A stretch of DNA of 64,000 bases from RGIG8050 sp045588915 (lineage in GTDB: Bacteria > Bacillota > Clostridia > Christensenellales > UBA1242), in NCBI GenBank assembly GCA_045588915.1, contig JAZNFA010000004.1, positions 1-64,000 on the forward strand, read 5' to 3'. Numbering within the stretch: the stretch's first letter is position 1; the number at the start of each line of letters is the position of its first letter. The notes below the pieces were generated by a model that worked only from the letters and a program-made list of their open reading frames with translations, was not told the DNA's origin and did no database searches. A program made the position numbers and the translations under genes. This document shows positions 41,822 to 50,060 of the stretch, one piece after another.

Positions 41822-42171
41822 TTTAGAACTCCTTTTTTGAAATATTCACAAACCAACCGATCGGCTTGCACCAAAGTTGTTGGTTTTTTCGCTTTAGCAA
41901 AATCAAAAGCCGACGAAGAACTGGTTAACACCGCAGGCGCCTCCACGCTGTTATGTTCTAATAAATACTCCCGAATAATATCCTCCCGGCTGGGCATGGA
42001 GTTTATTTTCTGTTCCAGTTCTTTGTAAGCTTGTGACTTTTTTGTGAACGCACTTTGCAATTCACTATAAGATTTTTGGAGTGCTTTGATATCCACAACG
42101 GGTTGTATCTCGGCTTGTTCCAAAGTTACTTCTTCACTATTTTGATTTTCAAGATTATTTTGTTCTGCCAT
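41818..42171 (-). CDS. Scaffold-like protein
   Basis: 117 aa: acidic, glutamine-rich start, long coiled-coil helix (~30-70, SYSELQSAFTKKSQAYKELE) and a short basic C-terminus. Size, composition and place between portal and capsid fit a capsid scaffold. It overlaps portal by 17 bp and capsid by 4 bp. Confidence 0.65.
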   Translation of the reverse strand: MAEQNNLENQNSEEVTLEQAEIQPVVDIKALQKSYSELQSAFTKKSQAYKELEQKINSMPSREDIIREYLLEHNSVEAPAVLTSSSSAFDFAKAKKPTTLVQADRLVCEYFKKGVLK

Positions 42172-43222
42172 TTTCCACTCCTAAAATTGCTAAGATTTTT
42201 TGGCCGACTTGTTCATATACATCTTCGATACTTTGAATTGGTCGACGTAATTGACGTTTTACTAATTCATTATAAATGTTTAACGTACCTTCACCGACAG
42301 AAGCACGACTTGCCAGATTAGTTAATAAATCACCACCACAACTAATTGTGTTAAATTCTGTCAATAAACGATCTTCTTCCTTCGTCAATTCGTCTGGAAT
42401 AATTCCTGCTTCCATAAATTTAGGTTCACGGTAACCTTGTTGATAAACAATGATTTTACCTGGACATAATCCATCAATCTCCAAACTATCAATATCCACA
42501 CTGCCATCTTCCACAGCGACTACCCCACAAGCCATACGACTCATAAATTCGGCGCGACGATTTTTAATGGCATTATACGCACGTTGAACAGGAATCACAC
42601 GATCAACGACAGACTTACCAAAAAATTGTCCTGCGACTAATTCGCTCGTCCCACGAACAAAAGGAAAAGGATAAGGCAATGGACCATCATATACCAAACT
42701 TTGGTCGCGAATGATTGTTAGTCGTTCACGTGTCCATTTTTCAATTACTAACTGATTATCAACCTTTTTGGCGTGAATAATTGAACCAATTTCAGCTAAG
42801 TTAGAAACATCTAATTTATCAGGATAAATTTCAAAAGGCGAACAAACAGTGACAACAGGTTCTTGATTAACTTTAGCAACTTTATAAAAAACGGAACCAG
42901 TTACCTCTTGCCAAAAATTCCCTTCTTCAATTAAACGTTTAAAACGAATTTTCTCAAAAACAGCCCTAACTAATTCATCGTTTACTTCTGGTTGTACTTC
43001 TGCTAAAATCGACAAACGGTTTTCAACCAAAGGTCCAATATGATTAAAACTTTCGGTTGATTGCCAGTAGTACTGTTTTGTGTAATCAACATACTGTTCT
43101 CCATTGTAAAAGTTCAAATTGTTTTTCCATTTATTTTCTAAACCAATACGTGCTTCCTTGCGTGCTTCATAATCGTTTATGATTGCATCAATGATTTGAC
43201 GTTTACTTTGTTTGCTTTGCAT
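42155..43222 (-). CDS. Phage portal protein
   Basis: 355 aa, helical at both ends with a beta-rich middle (PVVTVCSPFEIYPDK) and the stretch VIPVQRAYNAIKNRRAEFM typical of portal wings and stem. It is shorter than most portals (400-700 aa). Portal forms the ring through which terminase packs DNA. GGAGGAG precedes the ATG. Located directly after the terminase gene as in tailed phages. Confidence 0.8.
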   Translation of the reverse strand: MQSKQSKRQIIDAIINDYEARKEARIGLENKWKNNLNFYNGEQYVDYTKQYYWQSTESFNHIGPLVENRLSILAEVQPEVNDELVRAVFEKIRFKRLIEEGNFWQEVTGSVFYKVAKVNQEPVVTVCSPFEIYPDKLDVSNLAEIGSIIHAKKVDNQLVIEKWTRERLTIIRDQSLVYDGPLPYPFPFVRGTSELVAGQFFGKSVVDRVIPVQRAYNAIKNRRAEFMSRMACGVVAVEDGSVDIDSLEIDGLCPGKIIVYQQGYREPKFMEAGIIPDELTKEEDRLLTEFNTISCGGDLLTNLASRASVGEGTLNIYNELVKRQLRRPIQSIEDVYEQVGQKILAILGVENGRTK

Positions 43223-43245
43223 TTCTCCTCCACACCCACATTAAA

Positions 43246-44724
43246 TCACAACTTTTTCGACATTAATCGTTTTCCTGCCAGTCTTTTGATTAAATCTTTT
43301 TTTGCTTGCCCTAAACTATTTAATGAAATCACTTGTTCGTGATTGGTACGTTGCCAATCCATCACGATATAACGCAACGCATCTATTGTATGATCGTTAA
43401 CTTTCTGTGGATGTTCCCCATCGCCCCAATAATAACCACGCAATTCACTGATTAAATGAACACAGTTTTTAAAGACAAAAAGACTACGCTTCCCTTCGGC
43501 ATTTTTCATTAGTGTTTTCATTTCTAATAAACCTTGCGCAAGATTTTTATTAACATTACTATCAACGCATAAACCGTAATTACGGTATTGCATCGCTGTT
43601 GAAACCTCACAGGCAGATGTTTTTTGATTTGCAGCGCTATCAATTAAAATTCGTGTTTTGGTCAAATCCCAACCTAACTCGGAAGTTCGTTCTATAATTG
43701 CTGCACTATGTTCTGCGACAGTTTTTCCGGCAACTTCATAATCGCTAACGACATAAAGATTTTCGCCCATCGTTACTACCCACAATACTCCGGTTGGATT
43801 ACGATATCCAGGATCAATCGCAATATAATAACCATCTGGCTCCGTAATGAGAAACGGCTCAATAATATTTGCTGAATCAAAATTAGGGAAAACCAAACCT
43901 TCTGCAGCCACAAAGTGTCCGTGTTGTCGACTTTCCAAAACATCTGGCGATAAATTTGCGATTAAGAATTGTTTTTCTTCCTGTGTTAAATACGGATTAT
44001 CATCCCAACTCATCCAAAAGCACGCTAACTCAGCTAAGCGTTCTTGCCTTAAATAAATTCGTTCATATACCCAACTGCGACCTTTCAACGGGGTCATTGT
44101 CACCCAATGCACACCACCACGATCCAATAAACGCAATAAACACTCATCATAAATATCTTCCGGTGGTTCTTCATCAAACCAAACATAATCCAGTGAAACA
44201 CCTTGGAAACGTTCCCGACCTTGCTCACAATTACGAAAACCAATTTTACTTACAGTCCCAAATATATTACGCACCAAAATAAAATCAATCACTCCGTGAG
44301 CTGGTGCAAATGAACTGCCGGATACCATTACTGTTTTTATAATCCACTCGGGTGGCAAATATTGTAAAATTTTGGCTTGCGCAACGTCACGTTGAACTTG
44401 TCGTGTGAGACTAACAACCCATCCATCACAAGCGTGGTCAATTTTAACAAAGGGATGGAGTCCGGTAGCATACCAAATAGTTTCCATCGCGCCACAAACA
44501 CTTTTACCAGTACGATTCCCACCAAAGACAAAACGGCTTTTCGCTAACGATTGATGAAAGGCTAATTGCTTCTGGTGTTGACGTGGCTGGCTTTTTAACT
44601 GGGTGCCTTCATTCTTACTTGACCGACGAATTTGTTGTTTAATAGTTAAATTAGGCCAATCATTATAAAGTAATAACGGCGCATCTCCTGACAAACTTTT
44701 TAAATTAATGACATCATTTTCCAT
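43246..44724 (-). CDS. Terminase large subunit
   Basis: 492 aa. Walker A FGGNRTGKSVCG (near residue 70), Walker B YVWFDEEPPEDIYDE, a motor coupling segment (VTMTPLKGRSWV), then the RNase H-like nuclease with IAIDPGYRNPTG, ILIDSAANQKT and NDHTIDALRY supplying the metal-binding aspartates. Both ATPase and nuclease residues are intact, so the packaging motor could still be functional. No small terminase gene is seen next to it. GGAG lies upstream of the ATG, but I find no clear promoter. Confidence 0.88.
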   Translation of the reverse strand: MENDVINLKSLSGDAPLLLYNDWPNLTIKQQIRRSSKNEGTQLKSQPRQHQKQLAFHQSLAKSRFVFGGNRTGKSVCGAMETIWYATGLHPFVKIDHACDGWVVSLTRQVQRDVAQAKILQYLPPEWIIKTVMVSGSSFAPAHGVIDFILVRNIFGTVSKIGFRNCEQGRERFQGVSLDYVWFDEEPPEDIYDECLLRLLDRGGVHWVTMTPLKGRSWVYERIYLRQERLAELACFWMSWDDNPYLTQEEKQFLIANLSPDVLESRQHGHFVAAEGLVFPNFDSANIIEPFLITEPDGYYIAIDPGYRNPTGVLWVVTMGENLYVVSDYEVAGKTVAEHSAAIIERTSELGWDLTKTRILIDSAANQKTSACEVSTAMQYRNYGLCVDSNVNKNLAQGLLEMKTLMKNAEGKRSLFVFKNCVHLISELRGYYWGDGEHPQKVNDHTIDALRYIVMDWQRTNHEQVISLNSLGQAKKDLIKRLAGKRLMSKKL

Positions 44725-44757
44725 AATTTTCTCCGTTAAACCACTTACTATGGTGCA

Positions 44758-44976
44758 ATGTATCCTTTGTACTTTTACATTTGTTTAATTGCTTCTGTTG
44801 CGAGTTTGATAGCGCTAATCTTGCTAGCCGTTTTTCCTATCAACTTTACGTTTGTCCCCAAAGTGCCAAAAACACAAAAAAAAGTGCAGCAACGCAAAGC
44901 ACGGAGTCCAACACCACGACATTTACAAACAATTTCGTATTGGGATGCTTTGAATGATGACAGTGAAGACTTATAG
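44758..44976 (+). CDS. Small membrane protein, 72 aa, unknown function
   Basis: N-terminal hydrophobic segment (about 3-31) followed by a basic, Lys/Arg-rich stretch and an acidic end; likely a single-pass protein with a cytoplasmic tail. TACTAT at 44746-44751 lies 6 nt before the ATG, which would make it leaderless, though the -35 is poor. It is divergent from terminase, 33 bp away. Host or phage origin is unclear. Confidence 0.45.
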   Translation: MYPLYFYICLIASVASLIALILLAVFPINFTFVPKVPKTQKKVQQRKARSPTPRHLQTISYWDALNDDSEDL

Positions 44977-44986
44977 ACCATAGCAC

Positions 44987-45015
44987 AAAAAAAAGCAGTT
45001 ACCACAAGTAACTGC
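44987..45015 (-). terminator. Terminator of sigK
   Basis: GCAGTTAC (44995-45002) pairs with GTAACTGC (45008-45015), loop of five; read on the minus strand it is followed by U8. Confidence 0.85.
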
Positions 45016-45036
45016 CACTAAAAACAAAGAATAAAC

Positions 45037-45747
45037 TTAACGAAAATCATTAAAAGCCGGTTGTCGCACAATTTTTTGAGCAACTTCTAAGGCGTGTTTT
45101 TCAATGCGTGAAATATAGCTACGACTGATATTTAACTGTTTAGCAACTTCACGTTGTGGTAATGCAATGTGGTCATTTAACCCATAGCGCAGACTGATAA
45201 TTTTAAATTCACGGTCGGTTAAATATTTACGCAGCTCAATAACCAGCTTTTTTAATAAGTGTTGATGCATAGCAATGTCAATGTCAGAATGCTCACGGTC
45301 CTCGGTGATAATATCAACTAACGAAATTTCATTACCGTCGTGGTCATCGCCTAAACTTTCATTCAATGAACCAACTTGTTGATGTTTTTTAGAAACACGA
45401 AGAAACATCAAAACTTCATTTTCAATACAACGTGAAGCATATGTTGATATTTGTGTTCCCTTGTCGGCTTTGAAAGAATTGATGGCTTTAATCAAACCAA
45501 TCGTGCCACAAGAAATTAAATCATCAGCTTCGGCTGCACCATTATATTTTTTCACCACGTGCGCAACCAAGCGCAAATTGTGACGAATTAAAACATCCTT
45601 AGCCGCCATATCACCCTGCCAAAATTTTTGAAAATAAATCAATTCATCTTTTTTCGACAAAGGTTTAGGGAAAGAGTTTTTATCGTTAACCAGTCCTGAA
45701 AAGAAAAGTACTTTGCTTAAAAACGTGATGAAATTTTCAAAAATCAT
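45037..45747 (-). CDS. sigK: RNA polymerase sigma factor, SigK/SigE sporulation type
   Basis: 236 aa. HNLRLVAHVVKKY and DLISCGTIGLIKAI (region 2.1-2.2), YASRCIENEVLMFLR (2.3-2.4), then region 4 with a REVAKQLNISRSYISRIEKHAL helix-turn-helix (DNA contact). The N-terminus with FENFITFLSKVLFFSG resembles SigK pro-sequences, and the linker motif GNEISLVDI is shared with SigK. The gene is uninterrupted; in Bacillus subtilis sigK is split by the skin element. ATG 45747 is preferred to 45771 because TATAGA lies 7 nt upstream. spoIVA follows upstream on the same strand. Confidence 0.88.
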   Translation of the reverse strand: MIFENFITFLSKVLFFSGLVNDKNSFPKPLSKKDELIYFQKFWQGDMAAKDVLIRHNLRLVAHVVKKYNGAAEADDLISCGTIGLIKAINSFKADKGTQISTYASRCIENEVLMFLRVSKKHQQVGSLNESLGDDHDGNEISLVDIITEDREHSDIDIAMHQHLLKKLVIELRKYLTDREFKIISLRYGLNDHIALPQREVAKQLNISRSYISRIEKHALEVAQKIVRQPAFNDFR

Positions 45748-45783
45748 ACCACACTCTATATGCAGTAGCAAAAAAAAGTGTGA

Positions 45784-47253
45784 CTATAACAAGATACAAA
45801 TAATTCCACCTTTGCCATTGTTAACGACTTTGCCAATGGTACGTTTCATTTGTTTCATCGCGTTGGCAGGCATATTAGCAATTTTTGCGCCAACACCTTC
45901 TTGCATAATTTCATCAAGTGACTTTCCGAAAATTGGCGTTTGCCAAACAGCTTCTTTGTTAGTTTGATATTCTCTTTCTAAAAATTCCAGCATTTCTTTT
46001 GATTGCTCTTGTGTCCCAATGGTAGGTGTTACTTCAGTACCAACATCAACCTTGATAATGTGCAAACTCGGTGCAGTCGCACGCAGTTTTAAACCATAAT
46101 TGCGCCCATGACGATACAAGCGTGGAGTATCCAGTTTATAACTATCCAAAGTTGGAACAACTACCCCATACCCCTTGGTCTCAGCATCATCGATTGCATC
46201 TTTCAACTTATCATATTCTTTTGCCTTACCGGCAGCCTTTTGAATGTAAGCCATTAAATGCTGTTCATTCTCAATCTTTAAACCACTTTCTTTAGAAATC
46301 AATTTGAAATACAAATCATTTTTGGGAACTAAATTATAAACAATAATTCCCGTTGCCACATCAATTTCACTAGTTTCCACTGCACTAAAATAAGGGCTAT
46401 CCGAACAAATTGTCGCAGGATTATTATCTGCAATGCGTCTTACAGTTTTCGTATAACGGCGCAACCTTTCAACTGCATCAACAATCACAGGATGATTTGC
46501 TGGCATAACTTGTAACCATTTTGGCATATTGATTTTAAAACCAGTTACAGGAAAATCTGCCAAGACTCCATCGAAGATTGCTGTAATATCTTCCGTCCCC
46601 AAATTTTCTAAATCTAAACCTAAAACTTGAATATTAAACTTTTCACGGATTTCATTGCATACCTTTTGGCAATTTTCACTTTTAGGTTCTTTACTGTTTA
46701 CAACTACAACAAACGGTTTTCCATATTGTTTTAATTCAAAAATTACTTTTGCTTCAGCTGTCAGATAATTTTCACGTGGTAAATCGGTAATAGTACCATC
46801 AGTTGTCACAACGACTGCAATTGTACTATGATCAATAATAACCTTGCGTGTACCAATTTCTGCCGCCTGATCAAAAGGCATTTCAACATCACTCCATGGC
46901 GTTTTGACGTTACGAATGTGCCCACCCTCTTCCAAACCACTAACACCATCGACCATATAGCCAACACAGTCAATCATACGAACACGCATATTTGCATCAC
47001 CGATTTTAATATTCACGGCGCGACTCGGCACAAATTTCGGCTGCGTTGTCATTACGGCTGTTCCATCAGCTGATTGAGGTAATTCATCAATTACACGTTG
47101 CTGTTCATAACTATTTTCAATATTTGGAATCGCCAATTGTTGCATAAACTTCGTGATAAAAGTTGATTTTCCGCAACGAACTGGCCCTACTACCCCCAAA
47201 TAAATGTCACCATTTGTACGGGTTGCAATGTTTTCAAAAACCTGATTATTCAT
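45784..47253 (-). CDS. spoIVA: Stage IV sporulation protein A
   Basis: 489 aa. The coat basement ATPase: N-terminal Walker A GPVRCGKST near 24-32, the TTDGTITDLPRENY region, NSKEP switch-like motif, and the conserved C-terminus ending in GGIICILL used for anchoring and polymerisation on the forespore. GTTATA and CATAATCAT upstream resemble mother-cell SigE elements, with the -10 ending about 7 nt before the ATG. It lies between sigK and plsY-der. Confidence 0.95.
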   Translation of the reverse strand: MNNQVFENIATRTNGDIYLGVVGPVRCGKSTFITKFMQQLAIPNIENSYEQQRVIDELPQSADGTAVMTTQPKFVPSRAVNIKIGDANMRVRMIDCVGYMVDGVSGLEEGGHIRNVKTPWSDVEMPFDQAAEIGTRKVIIDHSTIAVVVTTDGTITDLPRENYLTAEAKVIFELKQYGKPFVVVVNSKEPKSENCQKVCNEIREKFNIQVLGLDLENLGTEDITAIFDGVLADFPVTGFKINMPKWLQVMPANHPVIVDAVERLRRYTKTVRRIADNNPATICSDSPYFSAVETSEIDVATGIIVYNLVPKNDLYFKLISKESGLKIENEQHLMAYIQKAAGKAKEYDKLKDAIDDAETKGYGVVVPTLDSYKLDTPRLYRHGRNYGLKLRATAPSLHIIKVDVGTEVTPTIGTQEQSKEMLEFLEREYQTNKEAVWQTPIFGKSLDEIMQEGVGAKIANMPANAMKQMKRTIGKVVNNGKGGIICILL

Positions 47254-47296
47254 AGCAATGATTATGAATAAACTTTTTCAGTTATAACTGATTTTT

Positions 47297-47965
47297 TTAT
47301 TTTGTTGCATTATCCTTTGATGTATCTTCATTTTTCTTTAAAATGAATTTATTTTCTTTACCGTGAAATAAACGGAAAATATTATTTCGGTGAGAATATA
47401 TAATCATTAAAACACAAACACAATACAACACAATAACCGGTACGGTTAAAGGAGCATCGAACCATAACGAAAGAACAGCCCAAGTAATAACACCCATTAC
47501 AGTTGACAAAGACATAATATGGGTAATTGCTAATAAAGGAATGTAAATTGCAGCAACAATTAACATTACTAATGGATTTAAAAAGAAAGATAACCCCATC
47601 CATGTTGCTAAACCTTTTCCACCTTTAAACTTGTACCAGACAGGGAAAATTGAACCAAAAACAGCACTCAACCCCATTGCCAAAATAACAATATAATGAC
47701 CTTCGTGATAATAAGTAAAAGAACCTTGATAAAGGCTAACAAACAAGTAACCAATTGCAGAAACACTGGCACATTTTAAACATTCCAAGATTGTAACCAA
47801 TAAAAACCACTTAAACCCCATTGCACGTCCGACGTTAGTCGCACCAGCATTACCAGAACCCACTTTAGATAAATCGACATGGCGTAATTTAGTTACAGTT
47901 TTTGAAACGTTAAAACCACCAATCAAATACGCAATTGGACAAAGTAAAAATAACCACCAGAACAT
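47297..47965 (-). CDS. plsY: Glycerol-3-phosphate acyltransferase PlsY
   Basis: 222 aa, about five membrane segments. Family motifs GSGNAGATNVGRAMG and WYKFKGGKGLATWMG are intact. It acylates glycerol-3-phosphate from acyl-phosphate in the membrane. The start overlaps the der stop (TAATG at 47963-47967). The der-plsY-spoIVA order is common in Clostridia, usually with gpsA in between; gpsA is absent here. Confidence 0.95.
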   Translation of the reverse strand: MFWWLFLLCPIAYLIGGFNVSKTVTKLRHVDLSKVGSGNAGATNVGRAMGFKWFLLVTILECLKCASVSAIGYLFVSLYQGSFTYYHEGHYIVILAMGLSAVFGSIFPVWYKFKGGKGLATWMGLSFFLNPLVMLIVAAIYIPLLAITHIMSLSTVMGVITWAVLSLWFDAPLTVPVIVLYCVCVLMIIYSHRNNIFRLFHGKENKFILKKNEDTSKDNATK

Positions 47966-49296
47966 TATTCTTTCTCCCGATTTCTTAAAAGAAGTCTAAC
48001 AGGCGTTCCTGAAAAGTCAACCGATTTACGTAGCGTGTTTTCTAAATAACGAAGGTAAGATTTTCCAACAATATTTTTATTATTAACAAATAAAGCAAAT
48101 GTCGGTGGCGCAACTGAAACTTGTGTCGCGTACAAAAACTTTGGTCGTTGACCTGACTTAAATGGAGGTGGTGTCATTGCTACGGCATCTAAAATTAAAT
48201 CATTTAGCTGACCTGTCGTAATACGTTTTTCAGTGTTAGCCAAAACACGTTCCACATTCGACATTACTTCGCCAATACGTTGTCCCGTCAAAGCCGAAAT
48301 ATAAATAGCTTGGAAGTAAGGCATAAAAGCTAAATCTGCTGCTAACTTTTTAGCAAACTCTAACTGTGTATAGCTATCCTTTACTACCAAATCCCACTTG
48401 TTAATAACAACGACGGACGGACGACCAGCTTCGTGAATATAACCAGCCAAACGAACGTCTTGTTCTGTAACACCCTGTGTTGCATCAATCACAAGCAGCA
48501 CTACATCACTATTTTTAATACTATGAATTGCACGCAATACACTATAATATTCGACCGTCTCAACTTCTACACTGCGTTTACGGCGAATACCAGCTGTATC
48601 TGTTAAAATAAATGGTTTACCACAATAATTAAACGGACTATCGATTGCATCACGTGTTGTACCAGCAACATCACTAACCATCACGCGTTTTTCACCTAGC
48701 AACGCATTGACCAAAGAACTCTTTCCAGCATTTGGTCGACCAATAATCGCAATACGCTTAATATCTTTTGCTGGTTGTGGACGTAACAAATTTTTCAAAC
48801 GTAATTTTTGCACAATGGCATCCAATAAATCACCTAACCCAGTTTTTTGAGCACAAGACACAGGCAATGGATCTCCAACACCCAAACGATAAAATTCAGC
48901 CAAAGTATTATCACGTAATTGTTGATTGTCCAGTTTGTTAACACACAGGACTAATGGTTTACCATAAGTGCGTAACAGCTTGACAACTTTCATATCGTCA
49001 CCAGTTACGCCAACCATTCCGTCAACAACAAAAACGACGACATCAGCAATGCCAACGGCAATTTCTACTTGCTCTTTAATGTGTGCATTGAAAGCACCTT
49101 CTTCAAATGAAACACCACCAGTATCAACCAAAGAAAAATTACTACCTGCCCATTCACAATCAGCATAAATGCGATCACGAGTTACACCAGGCATATCATC
49201 GACAATACTGTGTCCATTTTCTGAAATTGTATTAAACAAAGTTGATTTACCAACATTCGGACGTCCAACTAACGCAACAACCGGAACCTTAGCCAA
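47965..49296 (-). CDS. der: GTPase Der (EngA)
   Basis: 443 aa with two tandem GTPase domains (GRPNVGKST near residue 9 and GRPNAGKSS near 187; DTAG in each, NKLD and NKWD specificity motifs) and a C-terminal KH-like domain. It is needed for 50S ribosome assembly. It overlaps the deaminase gene upstream by 8 bp. Confidence 0.97.
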   Translation of the reverse strand: MAKVPVVALVGRPNVGKSTLFNTISENGHSIVDDMPGVTRDRIYADCEWAGSNFSLVDTGGVSFEEGAFNAHIKEQVEIAVGIADVVVFVVDGMVGVTGDDMKVVKLLRTYGKPLVLCVNKLDNQQLRDNTLAEFYRLGVGDPLPVSCAQKTGLGDLLDAIVQKLRLKNLLRPQPAKDIKRIAIIGRPNAGKSSLVNALLGEKRVMVSDVAGTTRDAIDSPFNYCGKPFILTDTAGIRRKRSVEVETVEYYSVLRAIHSIKNSDVVLLVIDATQGVTEQDVRLAGYIHEAGRPSVVVINKWDLVVKDSYTQLEFAKKLAADLAFMPYFQAIYISALTGQRIGEVMSNVERVLANTEKRITTGQLNDLILDAVAMTPPPFKSGQRPKFLYATQVSVAPPTFALFVNNKNIVGKSYLRYLENTLRKSVDFSGTPVRLLLRNREKE

Positions 49297-49714
49297 CTTG
49301 CACCACCTTTAAACCAGCATACTGAGCAATTGCATCACTATGTTTATCTGGATAACCATACTTATAATAAACAGCATCAACACCAATAACAGCTAAGTTT
49401 TTCATACAAATGATACAAGGACGATGCGAACAATAAACAGTTGCACCTTTTAAAGCAATTCCGTCACGTGCAGCTTCACACACACAGCGCGTTTCAGCAC
49501 AAACAGCATTACAAAAGCCAGCAGCTGTCCCACTGGGAATTTTATGAATTTCACGTAGGCAGCCACCAACTTCGGCACAACTCGCCGCACCTTCTACTAC
49601 ACCATTAACGGCCGAAACCAAAACCTTGTCATCACGCACCATCACGCAACCAACCTGATTACGTCCACAGTGTGATGTCTTTGCCAAATCAAGTGCCATT
49701 TGCATATAGTCCAT
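49289..49714 (-). CDS. dCMP/cytidine-deaminase-family protein with CAE zinc motif
   Basis: 141 aa. The fold follows deoxycytidylate deaminase (ComEB-like): VGCVMVRDDKVLVSAVNG, GATVYCSHRPCIIC. The zinc site is C72-A73-E74 plus PCxxC (C100, C103). dCMP deaminases normally have HAE; Cys at that place is a cytidine-deaminase feature. Nucleotide deamination is likely, but the substrate cannot be fixed. Leaderless start with TATAAT 7 nt upstream. Confidence 0.8.
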   Translation of the reverse strand: MDYMQMALDLAKTSHCGRNQVGCVMVRDDKVLVSAVNGVVEGAASCAEVGGCLREIHKIPSGTAAGFCNAVCAETRCVCEAARDGIALKGATVYCSHRPCIICMKNLAVIGVDAVYYKYGYPDKHSDAIAQYAGLKVVQVG

Positions 49715-49721
49715 TGTTTAA

Positions 49722-49750
49722 ATTATACCCTAAATTTAGGTGGCAGTAAA
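49722..49750 (-). promoter_or_regulatory. Leaderless promoter of the deaminase-der-plsY operon
   Basis: TTTACT (49745-49750), 17-nt spacer, TATAAT (49722-49727), 7 nt to the ATG at 49714. Confidence 0.7.
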
Positions 49751-49802
49751 ATGATTGTTTTTTAACTTCTCGTGTTATGTTACAGGCAAGGAGAAAAATG
49801 AA

Positions 49803-50060
49803 ATGAAAATTAAACCATTGTTTGACAGGGTTTTGTGCAAACCCATCATTGAACGAACAAGCCAAGGAGGCATTTACATACCAACGACAAATTCAGAACG
49901 TCACCAAATTATGTCTGTTATTGAAGTCGGTGAAGCATCACCTGTATCTATCGACGACAAAATTATCATCAATAAATATGCTGGTGCTGAAATTTTAGTA
50001 AATAATGAAAAGTTATATTTAGTTCAAAATTTTGACATTATTGGGGTGATTTATGAATAA
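49803..50060 (+). CDS. groES: Co-chaperonin GroES
   Basis: 85 aa, slightly shorter than the usual 94-97. KIKPLFDRVLCKPI at the start, mobile-loop region (ERTSQGGIYIP) and a conserved NKYAGAEI core. It caps GroEL. AAGGAG precedes ATG 49803. Overlaps groEL by 8 bp. No CIRCE element is seen upstream. Confidence 0.9.
   Translation: MKIKPLFDRVLCKPIIERTSQGGIYIPTTNSERHQIMSVIEVGEASPVSIDDKIIINKYAGAEILVNNEKLYLVQNFDIIGVIYE

Larger units (their letters stand above)
39032..44724 (-). mobile_element. Phage-derived packaging and capsid cassette
   Basis: Eight tightly packed genes on the minus strand, most overlapping or 1-25 bp apart and each with Shine-Dalgarno: terminase, portal, scaffold-like, capsid, two small connector-like proteins, a propeller-like protein and a 36-aa ORF. 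Integrase, repressor, replication, tail-fibre and lysis genes are absent, as are att repeats. The cassette lies between host genes pnp and sigK. It could be a decayed prophage or a retained particle-forming system. Confidence 0.7.

Noticed and set aside
39010..44757. Short similar words (GTGCAAT) at both ends of the phage cassette as att sites
   Set aside because: Only 6-8 bp alike, one copy being part of the pnp promoter; expected by chance in AT-rich DNA.
45037..45747. Possible interruption of sigK by a skin-like element
   Set aside because: sigK is complete and in one frame; the phage cassette lies downstream of it, not inside.
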